Assembly (NCBI RefSeq): GCF_016862935.1
Contig: NZ_BONX01000012.1
Location: 186,001-250,000, forward strand
DNA: 64,000 nucleotides
Reading direction: 5' to 3'
From: Plantactinospora mayteni
Lineage (GTDB): Bacteria; Actinomycetota; Actinomycetes; Mycobacteriales; Micromonosporaceae
Shown piece after piece: positions 1 to 8,627 of the stretch. A model generated the notes under the pieces. That model saw only the letters and a list, made by a program, of their open reading frames with translations. It ran no database searches and was not told the origin of the DNA. Numbering within the stretch: position 1 is the first letter of the stretch; each line of letters starts with the position of its first letter. Made by a program: the position numbers and the translations under genes.

Positions 1-513
1 CCCCGGCTCCGTGGCGATCTGGTGGTCAACGACCTCGCCGCGCACGCCCTGCTCACCGGCGAGGTACGGCTGCTCTCCGACGGCTCGGCCTGGCGTCCGC
101 TGGTGCACGTCGAGGACATCTGCGCGGCCTTCCTGGCCCTGCTGGAGGCGGACCGGGGCACGGTGCACGGCCGGGCGTACAACATCGGGGTCACCGCCGA
201 GAACTACCTGATCCGGGATGTCGCCGAACTCGTCGCCGAGGTGGTGCCCTCCTCCCGGGTGACCTTCGCCGGTGGTGCCTCGGCGGACGCCCGCAACTAC
301 CGGGTGAGCTGTGACCTGGTCGCGGCGGAGGTGCCGGGCTTCCATCCCCGCTGGACGGTACGCAAGGGGATCGAGGAGCTGGTCGAGGCGTACCAGCGGT
401 ACGGGCTGACGATCGAGGCGTTCGGGAGCGAGCGGCACCAGCGGCTGCGCCGGATCCGGGCGCTCACCGAGGCTGGCCGGCTCGACGCCGAGCTGCGCTG
501 GAGCACGCGGTGA
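1..513 (+). CDS. NAD-dependent epimerase/dehydratase (SDR), C-terminal part
   Basis: Partial gene: the reading frame is open from base 1, so the N-terminal Rossmann fold and catalytic Tyr-Lys lie outside the window. The visible 170 residues match the substrate-binding C-terminal half of extended SDR sugar epimerases or dehydratases. They show a SPRLR-type loop at the very start (PRLRGDLVVND), the RPLVHVEDICAAF segment and the YNIG motif before a short C-terminal helix region. Such enzymes act on nucleotide sugars in the cytoplasm. The stop overlaps the next start by 4 bp (GTGA), so this gene and the methyltransferase are translationally coupled in a deoxysugar/polysaccharide operon. The exact substrate cannot be told from this half. 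Confidence 0.9.
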   Translation, partial: PRLRGDLVVNDLAAHALLTGEVRLLSDGSAWRPLVHVEDICAAFLALLEADRGTVHGRAYNIGVTAENYLIRDVAELVAEVVPSSRVTFAGGASADARNYRVSCDLVAAEVPGFHPRWTVRKGIEELVEAYQRYGLTIEAFGSERHQRLRRIRALTEAGRLDAELRWSTR

Positions 514-1772
514 CCGGTGCCGGTGGCTCCGGCGGCCGGCAGCCGGTACACCGGTGCACGGCCTGCGGGCGGCACGACCTGGTGCCCTTCGCCGACCTGG
601 GCGAGATCCCGGTCTACTGCGGCGTGCACTGGGCCAGCCGGGCCGAGGCGCTGGCCAGCCCGCTCGGCCGGATGTGGCTGGCGTACTGCCCGGAATGTGG
701 GTACGTCCGCAACCTCGCCTTCGATCCGGCCGTTCTGGTCTACGACACCACCATGGACACCAACCTGCACCACTCTCCCGCGTTCGGCGTCTTCTCGGCG
801 GAACTGGTCAAGCACCTCGCCGGGCGGTTCCCGCTGCGCGGCGGCACGGTGCTGGACGTCGGCTGTGGCCAGGGCGAGTTCCTCCGCGAGCTGTGCCACG
901 TGGCCGGCTGCCGGGGCATCGGCTACGACGCGATGTACGCCGGCCCGCCCGGCCCGGACCCGTCCGGCGCGACCTTCCACCGGGGGCACGCACCGCTGGA
1001 CGACGACACCGGAGAGTTCGACCTGGTCACCTCCCGGCACTGGTTCGAGCACCTGGACGACCCCTACTCCTTCCTGGTCCGGCTCCGCGAGCTGGCCGGC
1101 GACCGCCCGGTGTACGGCTACCTGGAGGTACCGGACGCCGGCTACGACCTGAGCACCGCCGGCTGGGAGGTGATCTATCCGCACGTCTCCTACTTCGACG
1201 GATACTCGCTCTGCCGGATCGTCGAGCGGGCCGGCTGGCGGGTACTCGCCACCGGCCGGCTCTTCTCCGGCATGTTCCGGTACGTCGAGATCTCGGTGAA
1301 CGCGGCACCGCCGGTGGCCGGCACCGAACTGCCCGGGGCCGAACTGCCCGGGGCCGAGCTACCCGGCACCGAGCTACCCGGGGCCGAGTTGCCGGACCTG
1401 GCCGACCGGGACCGCCAGCTCGGCTCGATCGCCGGCTTCGCCGCCCGGCACGCCGCCGAACGGGAGCGCTGGCGCGGCACCATCGACCGGCTGCTGGCCG
1501 CCGGCGACCGGCCGGTGCTCTGGGGCGCCGGTTCGCGCGGGGTGCAGTTCCTGCACCTGGCCGACCCGGACCGCCGGCTCGCCGCGGTGGTGGACGTCAA
1601 CCCGCGCAAGTGGGGCCGCTACCTACCGGTGACCGGGCACGAGGTACGGGATCCGGCCACCCTCGCCGGCTCCGGCACCCGATCGGTGATCATCACCAAC
1701 CCGGCCTACCGGGACGAGATCGACGCCGCGCTGCGCCAGCTCGGCGTGCACGCCGAGCTGCTGGTCGCCTGA
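510..1772 (+). CDS. Sugar C-methyltransferase, class I SAM-dependent with zinc-binding N-terminus
   Basis: 420 aa. The N-terminus has paired Cys motifs (CTACG near residue 12 and CPEC near 60) typical of the zinc-binding domain of sugar C-methyltransferases such as the TylC3/NovU type. The central part is a Rossmann SAM domain with VLDVGCGQGEFL near residue 115. The C-terminal third (WGAGSRGVQF, IITNPAY) fits the family's third, nucleotide-sugar-related domain. Family members methylate a keto-deoxysugar carbon. It starts with GTG overlapping the epimerase stop. Odd feature: five tandem 5-residue repeats (GTELP/GAELP) at about residues 271-295 sit between the SAM and C-terminal domains. The domain architecture is clear, the actual sugar is not. 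Confidence 0.88.
   Translation: MTGAGGSGGRQPVHRCTACGRHDLVPFADLGEIPVYCGVHWASRAEALASPLGRMWLAYCPECGYVRNLAFDPAVLVYDTTMDTNLHHSPAFGVFSAELVKHLAGRFPLRGGTVLDVGCGQGEFLRELCHVAGCRGIGYDAMYAGPPGPDPSGATFHRGHAPLDDDTGEFDLVTSRHWFEHLDDPYSFLVRLRELAGDRPVYGYLEVPDAGYDLSTAGWEVIYPHVSYFDGYSLCRIVERAGWRVLATGRLFSGMFRYVEISVNAAPPVAGTELPGAELPGAELPGTELPGAELPDLADRDRQLGSIAGFAARHAAERERWRGTIDRLLAAGDRPVLWGAGSRGVQFLHLADPDRRLAAVVDVNPRKWGRYLPVTGHEVRDPATLAGSGTRSVIITNPAYRDEIDAALRQLGVHAELLVA
1320..1394 (+). repeat. 5 x 15-bp in-frame tandem repeat inside the methyltransferase gene
   Basis: Five consecutive 15-bp units encode G(T/A)ELP each time. Units differ only at third positions and at the T/A codon. The repeat lies in the linker between the SAM-binding and C-terminal domains and preserves the frame. 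Confidence 0.95.
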
Positions 1773-1784
1773 GCGGAGGACACG

Positions 1785-2696
1785 ATGGAGCCAGCGCCAC
1801 GGGTGAGTCTGGGCGTGCCCCTCTACAACGCCGAGCGCTATCTCGAAGGCTGCCTCGACGCCCTGCTCGCCCAGGACTACCCCGACTTCGAGATCATCGT
1901 CAGCGACAACGCCTCCACCGACCGGACCTGGGAGATCTGCCAGCGGTACGCGGCGAAGGACACCCGGATCCGGCTCTACCGCAATCCGCGCAACTTCGGC
2001 GGGCACGTCAACTACGCCCGGGTGGTGGAACTGGCCCGGGGCGAGCTGTTCAAGTGGGTGGCGTACGACGACGTCTGCCTGCCGGCGTACCTCGGCACCT
2101 GTGTGGCGGCGCTGGACGCGGCCGGGCCGCACGCCGTACTCGCCTATCCGCGTACGGTGCTGATCGACGAGGTCGGCGAGGTGATCGGCCCGTACGCCGA
2201 CCGGCTGGACCTGCGCGACCGCCGGCCGTGGCGCCGGGTGGCCGGGGTGGCGAAGAACATCAACCTCTGCCACGCGCACTTCGGGGTGTTCCGGATGTCG
2301 GCGCTGCGCCGGACCGGGATGATCCGCCCGTTCCTCTCCTCCGACTACACGCTGATCGCCGAGGTGGCCCGGCTCGGCGAGATCCACGAGGTGGCCGAGC
2401 CGCTCTTCCTGCGCCGGATGCACGGCGCCTCCACCCGGCAGGCCAAGGACGCCAGCCCGGCCTCGGCGCTCGCCTGGTTCGCCCAGAGCGGCAAGCGGGT
2501 CCGGGCGCCCCGGCTGCGGATGCTCGCCGAGACGCTGCGCACCCTCTCCACCGGCTCCGAACCGCTCGGCACCCGGCTCAGTTCGGCGGTGGCGTTCCTG
2601 GCCACCTGGTGGGCCCGCCGGGTCCGGGTCCGGCTCGGCCGGCTGCGTCGCCGGGTGATCCGCCGGCGTACCAGCGCGGCGAAGGGCAGCGCCTAG
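1785..2696 (+). CDS. Glycosyltransferase family 2
   Basis: 303 aa. The N-terminus is a classic GT-A fold: SLGVPLYNAERYLEGCLDAL, then IVSDNASTDRT (nucleotide binding) and a VAYDDV motif near residue 93 in place of the usual DxD. Members transfer a sugar from a nucleotide donor to a growing lipid-linked chain at the inner membrane face. The C-terminus is strongly Arg-rich (RRVRVRLGRLRRRV), which would favour a peripheral membrane position. A good ribosome-binding site (GGAGGA) precedes the ATG. It lies 12 bp after the methyltransferase and 1 bp before the flippase, clearly one operon. Donor and acceptor are unknown. Confidence 0.9.
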   Translation: MEPAPRVSLGVPLYNAERYLEGCLDALLAQDYPDFEIIVSDNASTDRTWEICQRYAAKDTRIRLYRNPRNFGGHVNYARVVELARGELFKWVAYDDVCLPAYLGTCVAALDAAGPHAVLAYPRTVLIDEVGEVIGPYADRLDLRDRRPWRRVAGVAKNINLCHAHFGVFRMSALRRTGMIRPFLSSDYTLIAEVARLGEIHEVAEPLFLRRMHGASTRQAKDASPASALAWFAQSGKRVRAPRLRMLAETLRTLSTGSEPLGTRLSSAVAFLATWWARRVRVRLGRLRRRVIRRRTSAAKGSA

Positions 2697-2697
2697 G

Positions 2698-4266
2698 GTG
2701 GCCGCGGTCCAGCCCGCCCGGACGGCTCCGGAGCAGCCAGCCAGCATCCCGGCCGAGGACCCGGAGTCGCCCCCGTCGGGCGGCGGCAGTCGGCTGCGCT
2801 CGGCGATCGGCTGGTCGTACGTGCTCACCGCCGGCCGGATCAGCTCGTCGATCCTGGTGACCTTCCTGCTCGCCCGGCTACTCGGGCCGAGCGAGTTCGG
2901 CCTGGTGGCGATGGCCACCGTCTTCATCACCGTCGCGCAGACGCTGATCCAGCAGGGGCTGGTCTCCGCGATCGTGCAGCGGGACAGGCTCACCCCGGAG
3001 CACCTGGACGGCGCGTTCGTGGTGCTGGTGCTGGCCGGGGTGGTGATCGGCGGGCTCACCGCCGCCGCCAGTCCACTGTGGGCGCTGGCCAACCGGGCAC
3101 CGGAGCTGACCGCGATCTGCGTCGCGCTCTCCCCGCTGGTGCTGTTGCAGGGGCTCTCCATCGTGCCCGAGGCGGTGTTGCGCCGGGAGCTGCGGTTCCG
3201 CGCGGTCGCCATCCGTACCCTGCTCGCCTCGCTGCTCAGCGGTGCCGTCGGGGTGGTGCTGGCGCTGGCCGGCGCGGGCATCTGGGCCCTGGTGGCGCAG
3301 CAGTTGGTGAACGCGACGGTCGGCCTGGTGGTGCTCTGGTGGGTCTGCCCGTGGCGGCCGAGCCGCCGGCCCCGGCTGGCCGGCATCAAGGACCTGCTGG
3401 TCTTCTCCGCCCACTCGGCCAACGCCGGGCTGGGCCTGATGCTCAGCTCCAAGGCGGACGTCCTCTTCACCGGCCTCTTCTTCGGGCCGGTGGCGACCGG
3501 GATCTACCGGCTGGCCGCCCGGCTGCCGGACATGCTGGTCGACGTGACGGTCCGGTCGCTCCAGCAGGTGGCGCTGCCGTCGCTGTCCCGGTTGCAGCGG
3601 GACCGGGCGGCGCTGGTCGCGCACCTCAACCAGCTCCAGCACCTCGGCGCGCTGGCCGGGCTGCCGGTGCTCGGCATCCTCGCGGCGGCGGCGCATCCGC
3701 TGGTCACGCTGCTGGGTCCGCAGTGGGCCGGCACCGAGGTACCGCTCCGGCTGCTCTGCCTCTTCGGCGCCGTCAACGTGTACGGCGTGCTGCTCGGTCC
3801 GGCACTCCAGGCGATCGGCCAGCCGGGCAAGCTCGCCGCGATCCTCTGGACCCGGGGCGTACTCGGGGTGGCGATCCTGGCCGCCGTCGGCACCCTCTTC
3901 ACCGGGTACGGCGACGTCGCCGAGGCGACCGCGGTGGCGGTGGCCGGGGTCGGCATGCAGGTCGTGGTGACCGCCCTCGCGGTCTGGGTCACCGTGCGCC
4001 GGGCCGCGAGTGCGTCGATCGTGACCTTCCTCGCCCCGACGGTGCCGGCGATCCTGGCTGCGGTGGCCGCCGCACTGGTGCCGCTGGCGGTGGCCCGGAC
4101 CGGCCTGGACGCCGGGCCGCTGGTCGAACTGCTGGTGCTGGGCGGTACGGCCGGGCTGGTCGCCGGGGTGCTGCTCTGGGCCACCGACGCCCGGCTGCGC
4201 CGACTGGTGTACGCCCGACTCCCCCGCCGCCGCAGCAGGGTCGAGGCCGGCGCGACCGTCAGATGA
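2698..4266 (+). CDS. Wzx-like polysaccharide flippase (MOP superfamily)
   Basis: 522 aa integral membrane protein with about 12-14 hydrophobic segments after a Pro-rich cytoplasmic N-terminus of roughly 35 residues. Phrases such as LLARLLGPSEFGLVAMATVFI and the KADVLFTGLFFGPVATGIYRLA stretch are typical of the WzxC/RfbX-type flippases that move undecaprenyl-linked repeat units across the membrane. It starts with GTG 1 bp after the glycosyltransferase stop. The C-terminal 15 residues are basic. It is the last gene of block A. The gene downstream is convergent, and no strong terminator hairpin is visible in the 45-bp gap. Confidence 0.88.
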   Translation: MAAVQPARTAPEQPASIPAEDPESPPSGGGSRLRSAIGWSYVLTAGRISSSILVTFLLARLLGPSEFGLVAMATVFITVAQTLIQQGLVSAIVQRDRLTPEHLDGAFVVLVLAGVVIGGLTAAASPLWALANRAPELTAICVALSPLVLLQGLSIVPEAVLRRELRFRAVAIRTLLASLLSGAVGVVLALAGAGIWALVAQQLVNATVGLVVLWWVCPWRPSRRPRLAGIKDLLVFSAHSANAGLGLMLSSKADVLFTGLFFGPVATGIYRLAARLPDMLVDVTVRSLQQVALPSLSRLQRDRAALVAHLNQLQHLGALAGLPVLGILAAAAHPLVTLLGPQWAGTEVPLRLLCLFGAVNVYGVLLGPALQAIGQPGKLAAILWTRGVLGVAILAAVGTLFTGYGDVAEATAVAVAGVGMQVVVTALAVWVTVRRAASASIVTFLAPTVPAILAAVAAALVPLAVARTGLDAGPLVELLVLGGTAGLVAGVLLWATDARLRRLVYARLPRRRSRVEAGATVR

Positions 4267-4311
4267 TCGCCGTCCTGGCACTGCTGGACGGTCGCGGTCT
4301 GTTTCCGTCGT

Positions 4312-4851
4312 TCAGCGGTTGCGATGGTAGGCGATCCAGTCCCGGAGTCGCTGCCGTACGGCGGGTGGCACGTCAAGGGTCTCGATCCGTTCCGCGACGA
4401 CCTTCGGGTCGATGAGGCCGCACCGGATGAGCGCGGCGGTGAAGACGAAGTCCTTCTCCCGACCGGCAACAAGCTTCGACACCACGCAATCGTGTGGATC
4501 GAGCAGATAGCCTCGTCCAGGGGCCGTGCTGGCGGTCTCCACCACGACGAGCCGGTCGCGCCAACCGGTCGGCAAGACTGCTGTCGAAACGCTCACGCCC
4601 TGTGCGTAGTAGCCGTACATCTCGTGGAAGGCGGAGAGTTCACCGATTGCGCCGTCGACCTGATCCGCCTTCTGGTCGTCGGGATCGTCGAAGAAAGCCA
4701 CGTCCACCTCGATGGAGGCGGTCGCCTCCGGCGGAAGCACCTCCTCGGCGATCCCACCCAGCACGGACTGGCTGCCGATGACCAGCACCTCGGAATCGCC
4801 GGTGATCTGAGAGGCGGCCCGTAACACATGTTCCAACTGCTCGCGCCTCAT
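4312..4851 (-). CDS. DUF6036-like nucleotidyltransferase-fold protein, candidate toxin
   Basis: 179 aa. The N-terminus (LRAASQITGDSEVLVIGSQS) and the acidic patch IEVDVAFFDDPDD resemble the minimal nucleotidyltransferase fold of the DUF6036/AbiEii-type proteins, with S-x-D/E metal-site-like residues. The ATG at 4851 overlaps the upstream gene's TGA (ATGA), so the pair is coupled; a longer start seven codons upstream is less likely. Base composition is visibly less GC-rich than its neighbours, which suggests transfer. Together with the HTH protein upstream it looks like a toxin-antitoxin or abortive-infection pair. The role as toxin is inference; the family resemblance is moderate. Confidence 0.7.
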   Translation of the reverse strand: MRREQLEHVLRAASQITGDSEVLVIGSQSVLGGIAEEVLPPEATASIEVDVAFFDDPDDQKADQVDGAIGELSAFHEMYGYYAQGVSVSTAVLPTGWRDRLVVVETASTAPGRGYLLDPHDCVVSKLVAGREKDFVFTAALIRCGLIDPKVVAERIETLDVPPAVRQRLRDWIAYHRNR

Positions 4852-5351
4852 GCCGCCCGGTCGCTCCGCCAACTCTGCGTGAATGCCGCCAGCACCGCTC
4901 TACGCTCGGCCTCGGGCAGGACGCCTGCGAACGGTGAGTTCTGCCGCAACTCGACATCGTCAGGGCGACGGGAGGTCAGGACCGTCAAGACCGACTCCAC
5001 CCCGGCGTCGAGGACTTCCCGCCAGCGTTCGAGCCACTTGGCGGCCATTCCGTCCGGGTGTACTGAGCGTAACCGTTCGAGGTTTGCCGCCGCCTTCGCC
5101 AGCACCCCGTCGGGATCACTGACCAGACGCCCCGCGACCGCGCGGTGCAACCACAACGCCTTGAGCTGATCCCGGGTCAACTCGGGCCGCAGAACCGCTT
5201 CGACGTCGCTGCGACGCAGGCGGCGATGCGATCCGATTCTGACGTACGGCAACAATCCCTGTTCACACATATCGACCACATGCTGACGGGACGACCTGAG
5301 CAACACTGCCGCCTCGCCGGTCGTCAGAAGATCGTCCTCACGTGCAGTCAC
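4848..5351 (-). CDS. Excisionase/MerR-like HTH protein, candidate antitoxin
   Basis: 167 aa. Residues 8-60 read as a winged-helix excisionase-type DNA-binding domain: LLTTGEAAVLLRSSRQHV, then LPYVRIGSHRRLRRSDVEA. The remainder is alpha-helical and of unknown fold. Start is GTG, with no ribosome-binding site but a CATGCT box exactly 6 bp upstream, so the mRNA is probably leaderless. It is coupled to the DUF6036-like gene by an ATGA overlap. A DNA-binding protein encoded first and a nucleotidyltransferase-fold protein second is the arrangement of autoregulated toxin-antitoxin modules. Function is inferred from arrangement. Confidence 0.75.
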   Translation of the reverse strand: MTAREDDLLTTGEAAVLLRSSRQHVVDMCEQGLLPYVRIGSHRRLRRSDVEAVLRPELTRDQLKALWLHRAVAGRLVSDPDGVLAKAAANLERLRSVHPDGMAAKWLERWREVLDAGVESVLTVLTSRRPDDVELRQNSPFAGVLPEAERRAVLAAFTQSWRSDRAA

Positions 5352-5357
5352 AGCTCA

Positions 5358-5363
5358 AGCATG
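5358..5363 (-). promoter_or_regulatory. Candidate -10 box, leaderless, HTH/DUF6036 module
   Basis: CATGCT, 6 bp before the GTG at 5351. A weak -35-like TTGCGT lies 18 bp upstream. Confidence 0.5.
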
Positions 5364-5436
5364 TGCCAACAAACACCAAAAACGCAAGCACAATGCCGCG
5401 ATCGACTTACTGGGCCGCTACCAGTGGCAGCAAGGG

Positions 5437-5658
5437 CTAGCCGGTCGGCCAGCGCAGTACGCGCGGGTTGGCCAGATCGTCGTTGTCGACGAGTACGTCC
5501 GCCCGGGTGGTCGGGTCCGCCTCGGTCCGGTAGATCTGCTGGCCCGGGAGGTAGCGCTCCTGGTAGCGCTCCCGGACCGACTCGGCGCTGCCGAACAGCT
5601 CCAGGTCGCGGACCAGCGCCCGGCGCAACGACTCCGCCGGGCCGATCGCCAGGCTTGA
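5437..5658 (-). pseudogene. C-terminal remnant of a uridine kinase-like P-loop protein
   Basis: The minus strand encodes about 73 residues matching the C-terminal end of uridine kinase-like proteins: RRALVRDLELFGSAE, RYQERYLPGQQIY, then the signature ADPTTRADVLVDNDD and NPRVLRWP, followed by TAG. No P-loop or N-terminal two-thirds exists. Upstream, the same frame runs antiparallel-free into the 3' end of a sugar dehydrogenase gene, where the real coding frame is different. There is no plausible start, so this is a truncated fragment left by a deletion or insertion. It marks the junction between the toxin-antitoxin-like module and the sugar dehydrogenase genes. Confidence 0.75.
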
Positions 5659-5672
5659 GCGTAGTGGTTTGG

Positions 5673-8555
5673 TCAACGGGAGGTGGTGCCGCTGATCGAG
5701 GCGGTTCCGACCATCGCGGCCGGCGGGGTGAAGACGACCGCCTTGCCGTCGGCCAGGATCAACTGGTTGACCGAGTACTGCACCGCGTCGGTGCCGGTCG
5801 GGTTCTCGATGCCGATGGTCGCCGAGTTGCCCAACTCCCGACCGGCGTTCAGCCCGGCGTAGTTGAAGACGATCTGGCCCCACTCGAAGAGCACCACCTG
5901 GAAACTGATCCGCGCGGCCGGTGCGCCGGAGAGGCCCACGTCCTTCCACTCCACCACGAACTGCCGGTCCGGTGTGCTGCCGAGCAGTGCGGTGCGGACC
6001 CGCGACTCCGGGTGCATCACCAGGTCGTCCCAGAACGGATAGAGCACGGCGTTCGGTGTCGCGGCGTACGGCAGTGCCCGGTTCACCGGCCAGGAACCGC
6101 GCGGGTCCACGAAGGACAGTACGCCGTTCACGTCCACCCACGCCTTCGCGTGGTGCTGCCCGTAGTACGGGAACGAGAACGGCAGCGCCACCGACGCGGT
6201 GTCGTTGTCCCCGGTCAGCGGCAACTCGGTGGGACCGGACGTCAGGTACGCCCGGCCGGCGGTCGTACACGTGTAGCCGAAGCCGTCCGCGCAGCTACCC
6301 GGCGCGCCGTCGTAGGTGGCGGTGTAGGTGGCGGTGGTCGCGGCCGGCGCCGTGATCACGTGGGTCGCGGCATCCCCGTCCGACCAGTTCTGGAAGGTGT
6401 ACGTCCCCGGGCCGAGCCGCTGCGGCCCGGGCGCGCTGACCGTGTTGGTCGAGCCGACGATCACCTGCACGGCGTTCGGGGTGGTCAGGCTGCGGCCGTT
6501 CAGGTTGACCCGCAGCCCGGCGGGCTTGGTCGCCAGCTTGAGCTGCACGGTCTTCGGGTCCAGCCGGAGCGTGGTGCTGCCGGTCAGCCCACCGCTGTCC
6601 GTGGCGGTCAGCGTCAGCTCCAGATAGGACGGATATTCGTGGTCCGGGGCCAGGAACGTCCCGGAGGCCACCCCGGTCAGCTCGCGTACCGGATGGCTGT
6701 GGCAGTTCTCCGGGGTGGTGCAGTGCATGTTGACCAGCGTCCAGGAGAGCGCCGAGGCCGGCAGCACGCCCTGCTGCGGGTCGGTGGCCCCACCGCTGAA
6801 CGTGACCGTCTGGCCGGTCGCCCAGCGCAGCGCCGCGGTCGGCTGTTCGATCACCGGTACCGGGGCGGCGGTGCCGACCCTGATCTGCACCGTCGCGGTG
6901 TCGCTGAGCCCTGCGAAGTCGACCACCCGCAGCCGGGCGGTGTAGGTGCCCACCGAGGTGTACCGGTGGGTCACGTTCAGCCCGGTCGCGTCCACGGTGC
7001 CGTCGCCGGTGAAGTCCCACTGGTATTCGAGGATGTCGCCCAGGTCCGGGTCGGTCGAGCCGACGGCGTCGAAGGAGACGTCCAGCGGCGCGGTTCCGCT
7101 GGTCGGGGTCGCCCCGGCGACCGCGTTCGGCGGCTGGTTCCCGGAGCTGTAGTGGAACCGGCGTACGGTGCCGCCGAGCAGGTCGACGTAGTACAGGTCG
7201 TTCTCCGGGCCGATCCGCAGGTCCACCACGCCGGGGGCGATCGCGAACGGCACGATCCGGGCCGGGTCGGGCAGCCCGTTGGTGCCGGTCCGCATCGCCC
7301 AGATGCAGCCCCGGGAGTAGTCGGCGAAGAACAGCGCCCCGGCGTACGTCGCCGGATAGCCGCCGCCACCACTCGGATAGAACGCCACACCGGCCGGGGA
7401 CGAACCGCCGGTCGGGCAGCCGTCGCCGGCCACCACCTGCTGACTGTGCTGGTAGGTGTAGTACGGCGGGGTGACCGTGCCGGCGGTTTGCGGATAGAGG
7501 CTCTCGCAGAGCGACAGGTTGGCCGCGTTGTAGCCGCCCTGTGGCGCGTTCCCCTCGTAGCACGGCCAGCCGTAGTTGCGGACCGGCCCGACCGCCGGGT
7601 CGACCACCCGGTTGATCTCCTCCCAGGTACGCCAGCCGACGTCACCGATCCAGACCTCGTTGCTGCCCGGCCGGAACGTCCAGCGGTACGGGTTGCGCAG
7701 CCCGTACGCGAGGATCCGCCGGTTGTTCGGGTCGCTGCTCGCCGCCAGCGGGTTGTCCGGCAGTGCCGCCCCGGTGGTCGGCGAGATCCGGATCAGGGTG
7801 CCGGAGAGCCCGGTCGGGTCGGCCGGGGTACGGATGTCCTGGGACCGCAGCGCGCCGCCCTCGGCGCTCGGCGGCGTCATCGCGGCACCGGCCGGTGCGG
7901 GCGGGTCGGCGCACGGGTTCGACGGGTTGCCCGCCTGCCCGTAGTCGGTGAAGGTCGCCGACGCCCCGTCCCCGCCGGCGACGTAGAGCGCGCCGTCCGG
8001 GCCGAACGCCAGGTCACCGATCGAGTGGCTCTCGATCTGGTGGCACCAGTCGTGCAGCAGCACCTGCTCGCCGCCGGTCATCACGTCACCGTCGGCCCGC
8101 AGCCGGGACACCCGGGCACTGGCCTCGCAGTTCCCGGTCACCGGGCAGGTGTCGTTGTACGTCGGCGCGCTCCCGCCGACCACGCCGTCGTAGGTGTAGC
8201 TGAGGTAGACGTACGGGTCGGTGGGGAAGGTGGGTGGCAGGGCCAGGCCGATCAGGCCGAGGTCCTCGTAGTCGTACACCTTGGGACGCAGGTCGGCGAA
8301 GACCGTCGGCGTGTTGTCGGCCAGGCTGTCGAAGACCTTGATGATGCCGCTCTTCTCCGCGACGAAGATCCGGCCGTCCGGCGCGAAGACCAGCTTGGTG
8401 GGCCGGGTCAGCCCGGTGAAGACCACCTGCTGGGTGAAGCCGGGCGGGATCGCCGCCGCGGGTTCGGGTTCGAGCGGGGGCAGCCCGACCACGACCGGTA
8501 CGCCCAGCACGATCGCCAGGGTCAGTGCCCAGCTCCGCCGCGCCGCTCGGGACAT
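5673..8555 (-). CDS. Secreted PQQ-type sugar (glucose/sorbosone) dehydrogenase with PKD domain
   Basis: 960 aa. Sec-type signal peptide (basic start, hydrophobic core, cleavage near PAAA). Residues about 35-455 form a GSDH six-bladed propeller: FAPDGRIFVAEKSG, LGLIGLALPP, GDGASATFTDYG, YGLRNPYRWTF, VWIGDVGW and FFADYSRGCIW. A PKD domain follows (NQPPNAVAGATPTSGTAPLD, YQWDFTGDGTVD), then two beta-sandwich modules and a C-terminal nidogen-like module ending in IGIENPTGTDAVQYSVNQL. It probably oxidises sugars outside the cell with PQQ. The ATG at 8555 has GGAGGGAG about 7 bp upstream; an ATG seven codons earlier lacks one. Paralogue of the gene directly upstream. No PQQ biosynthesis genes are in the window. 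Confidence 0.88.
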   Translation of the reverse strand: MSRAARRSWALTLAIVLGVPVVVGLPPLEPEPAAAIPPGFTQQVVFTGLTRPTKLVFAPDGRIFVAEKSGIIKVFDSLADNTPTVFADLRPKVYDYEDLGLIGLALPPTFPTDPYVYLSYTYDGVVGGSAPTYNDTCPVTGNCEASARVSRLRADGDVMTGGEQVLLHDWCHQIESHSIGDLAFGPDGALYVAGGDGASATFTDYGQAGNPSNPCADPPAPAGAAMTPPSAEGGALRSQDIRTPADPTGLSGTLIRISPTTGAALPDNPLAASSDPNNRRILAYGLRNPYRWTFRPGSNEVWIGDVGWRTWEEINRVVDPAVGPVRNYGWPCYEGNAPQGGYNAANLSLCESLYPQTAGTVTPPYYTYQHSQQVVAGDGCPTGGSSPAGVAFYPSGGGGYPATYAGALFFADYSRGCIWAMRTGTNGLPDPARIVPFAIAPGVVDLRIGPENDLYYVDLLGGTVRRFHYSSGNQPPNAVAGATPTSGTAPLDVSFDAVGSTDPDLGDILEYQWDFTGDGTVDATGLNVTHRYTSVGTYTARLRVVDFAGLSDTATVQIRVGTAAPVPVIEQPTAALRWATGQTVTFSGGATDPQQGVLPASALSWTLVNMHCTTPENCHSHPVRELTGVASGTFLAPDHEYPSYLELTLTATDSGGLTGSTTLRLDPKTVQLKLATKPAGLRVNLNGRSLTTPNAVQVIVGSTNTVSAPGPQRLGPGTYTFQNWSDGDAATHVITAPAATTATYTATYDGAPGSCADGFGYTCTTAGRAYLTSGPTELPLTGDNDTASVALPFSFPYYGQHHAKAWVDVNGVLSFVDPRGSWPVNRALPYAATPNAVLYPFWDDLVMHPESRVRTALLGSTPDRQFVVEWKDVGLSGAPAARISFQVVLFEWGQIVFNYAGLNAGRELGNSATIGIENPTGTDAVQYSVNQLILADGKAVVFTPPAAMVGTASISGTTSR

Positions 8556-8627
8556 GGCTGCCTCCCTCCACGGCACCGCCGAACGGTCGGCGGCTGCCGC
8601 GCTCCAGGATCACCGTCCGTAGCGGGA

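Noticed and set aside
2860-4281. Long open frames on the strand opposite to the flippase and to many other genes.
   Set aside because: In GC-rich DNA stop-free antisense frames are common. These have low-complexity Arg/Gly/Pro content, no domains, and no ribosome site.
5437-6270. One long minus-strand frame joining the uridine kinase fragment to sequence inside the sugar dehydrogenase gene.
   Set aside because: Only the last 73 residues match a family; the rest is an out-of-frame shadow of the PQQ dehydrogenase.
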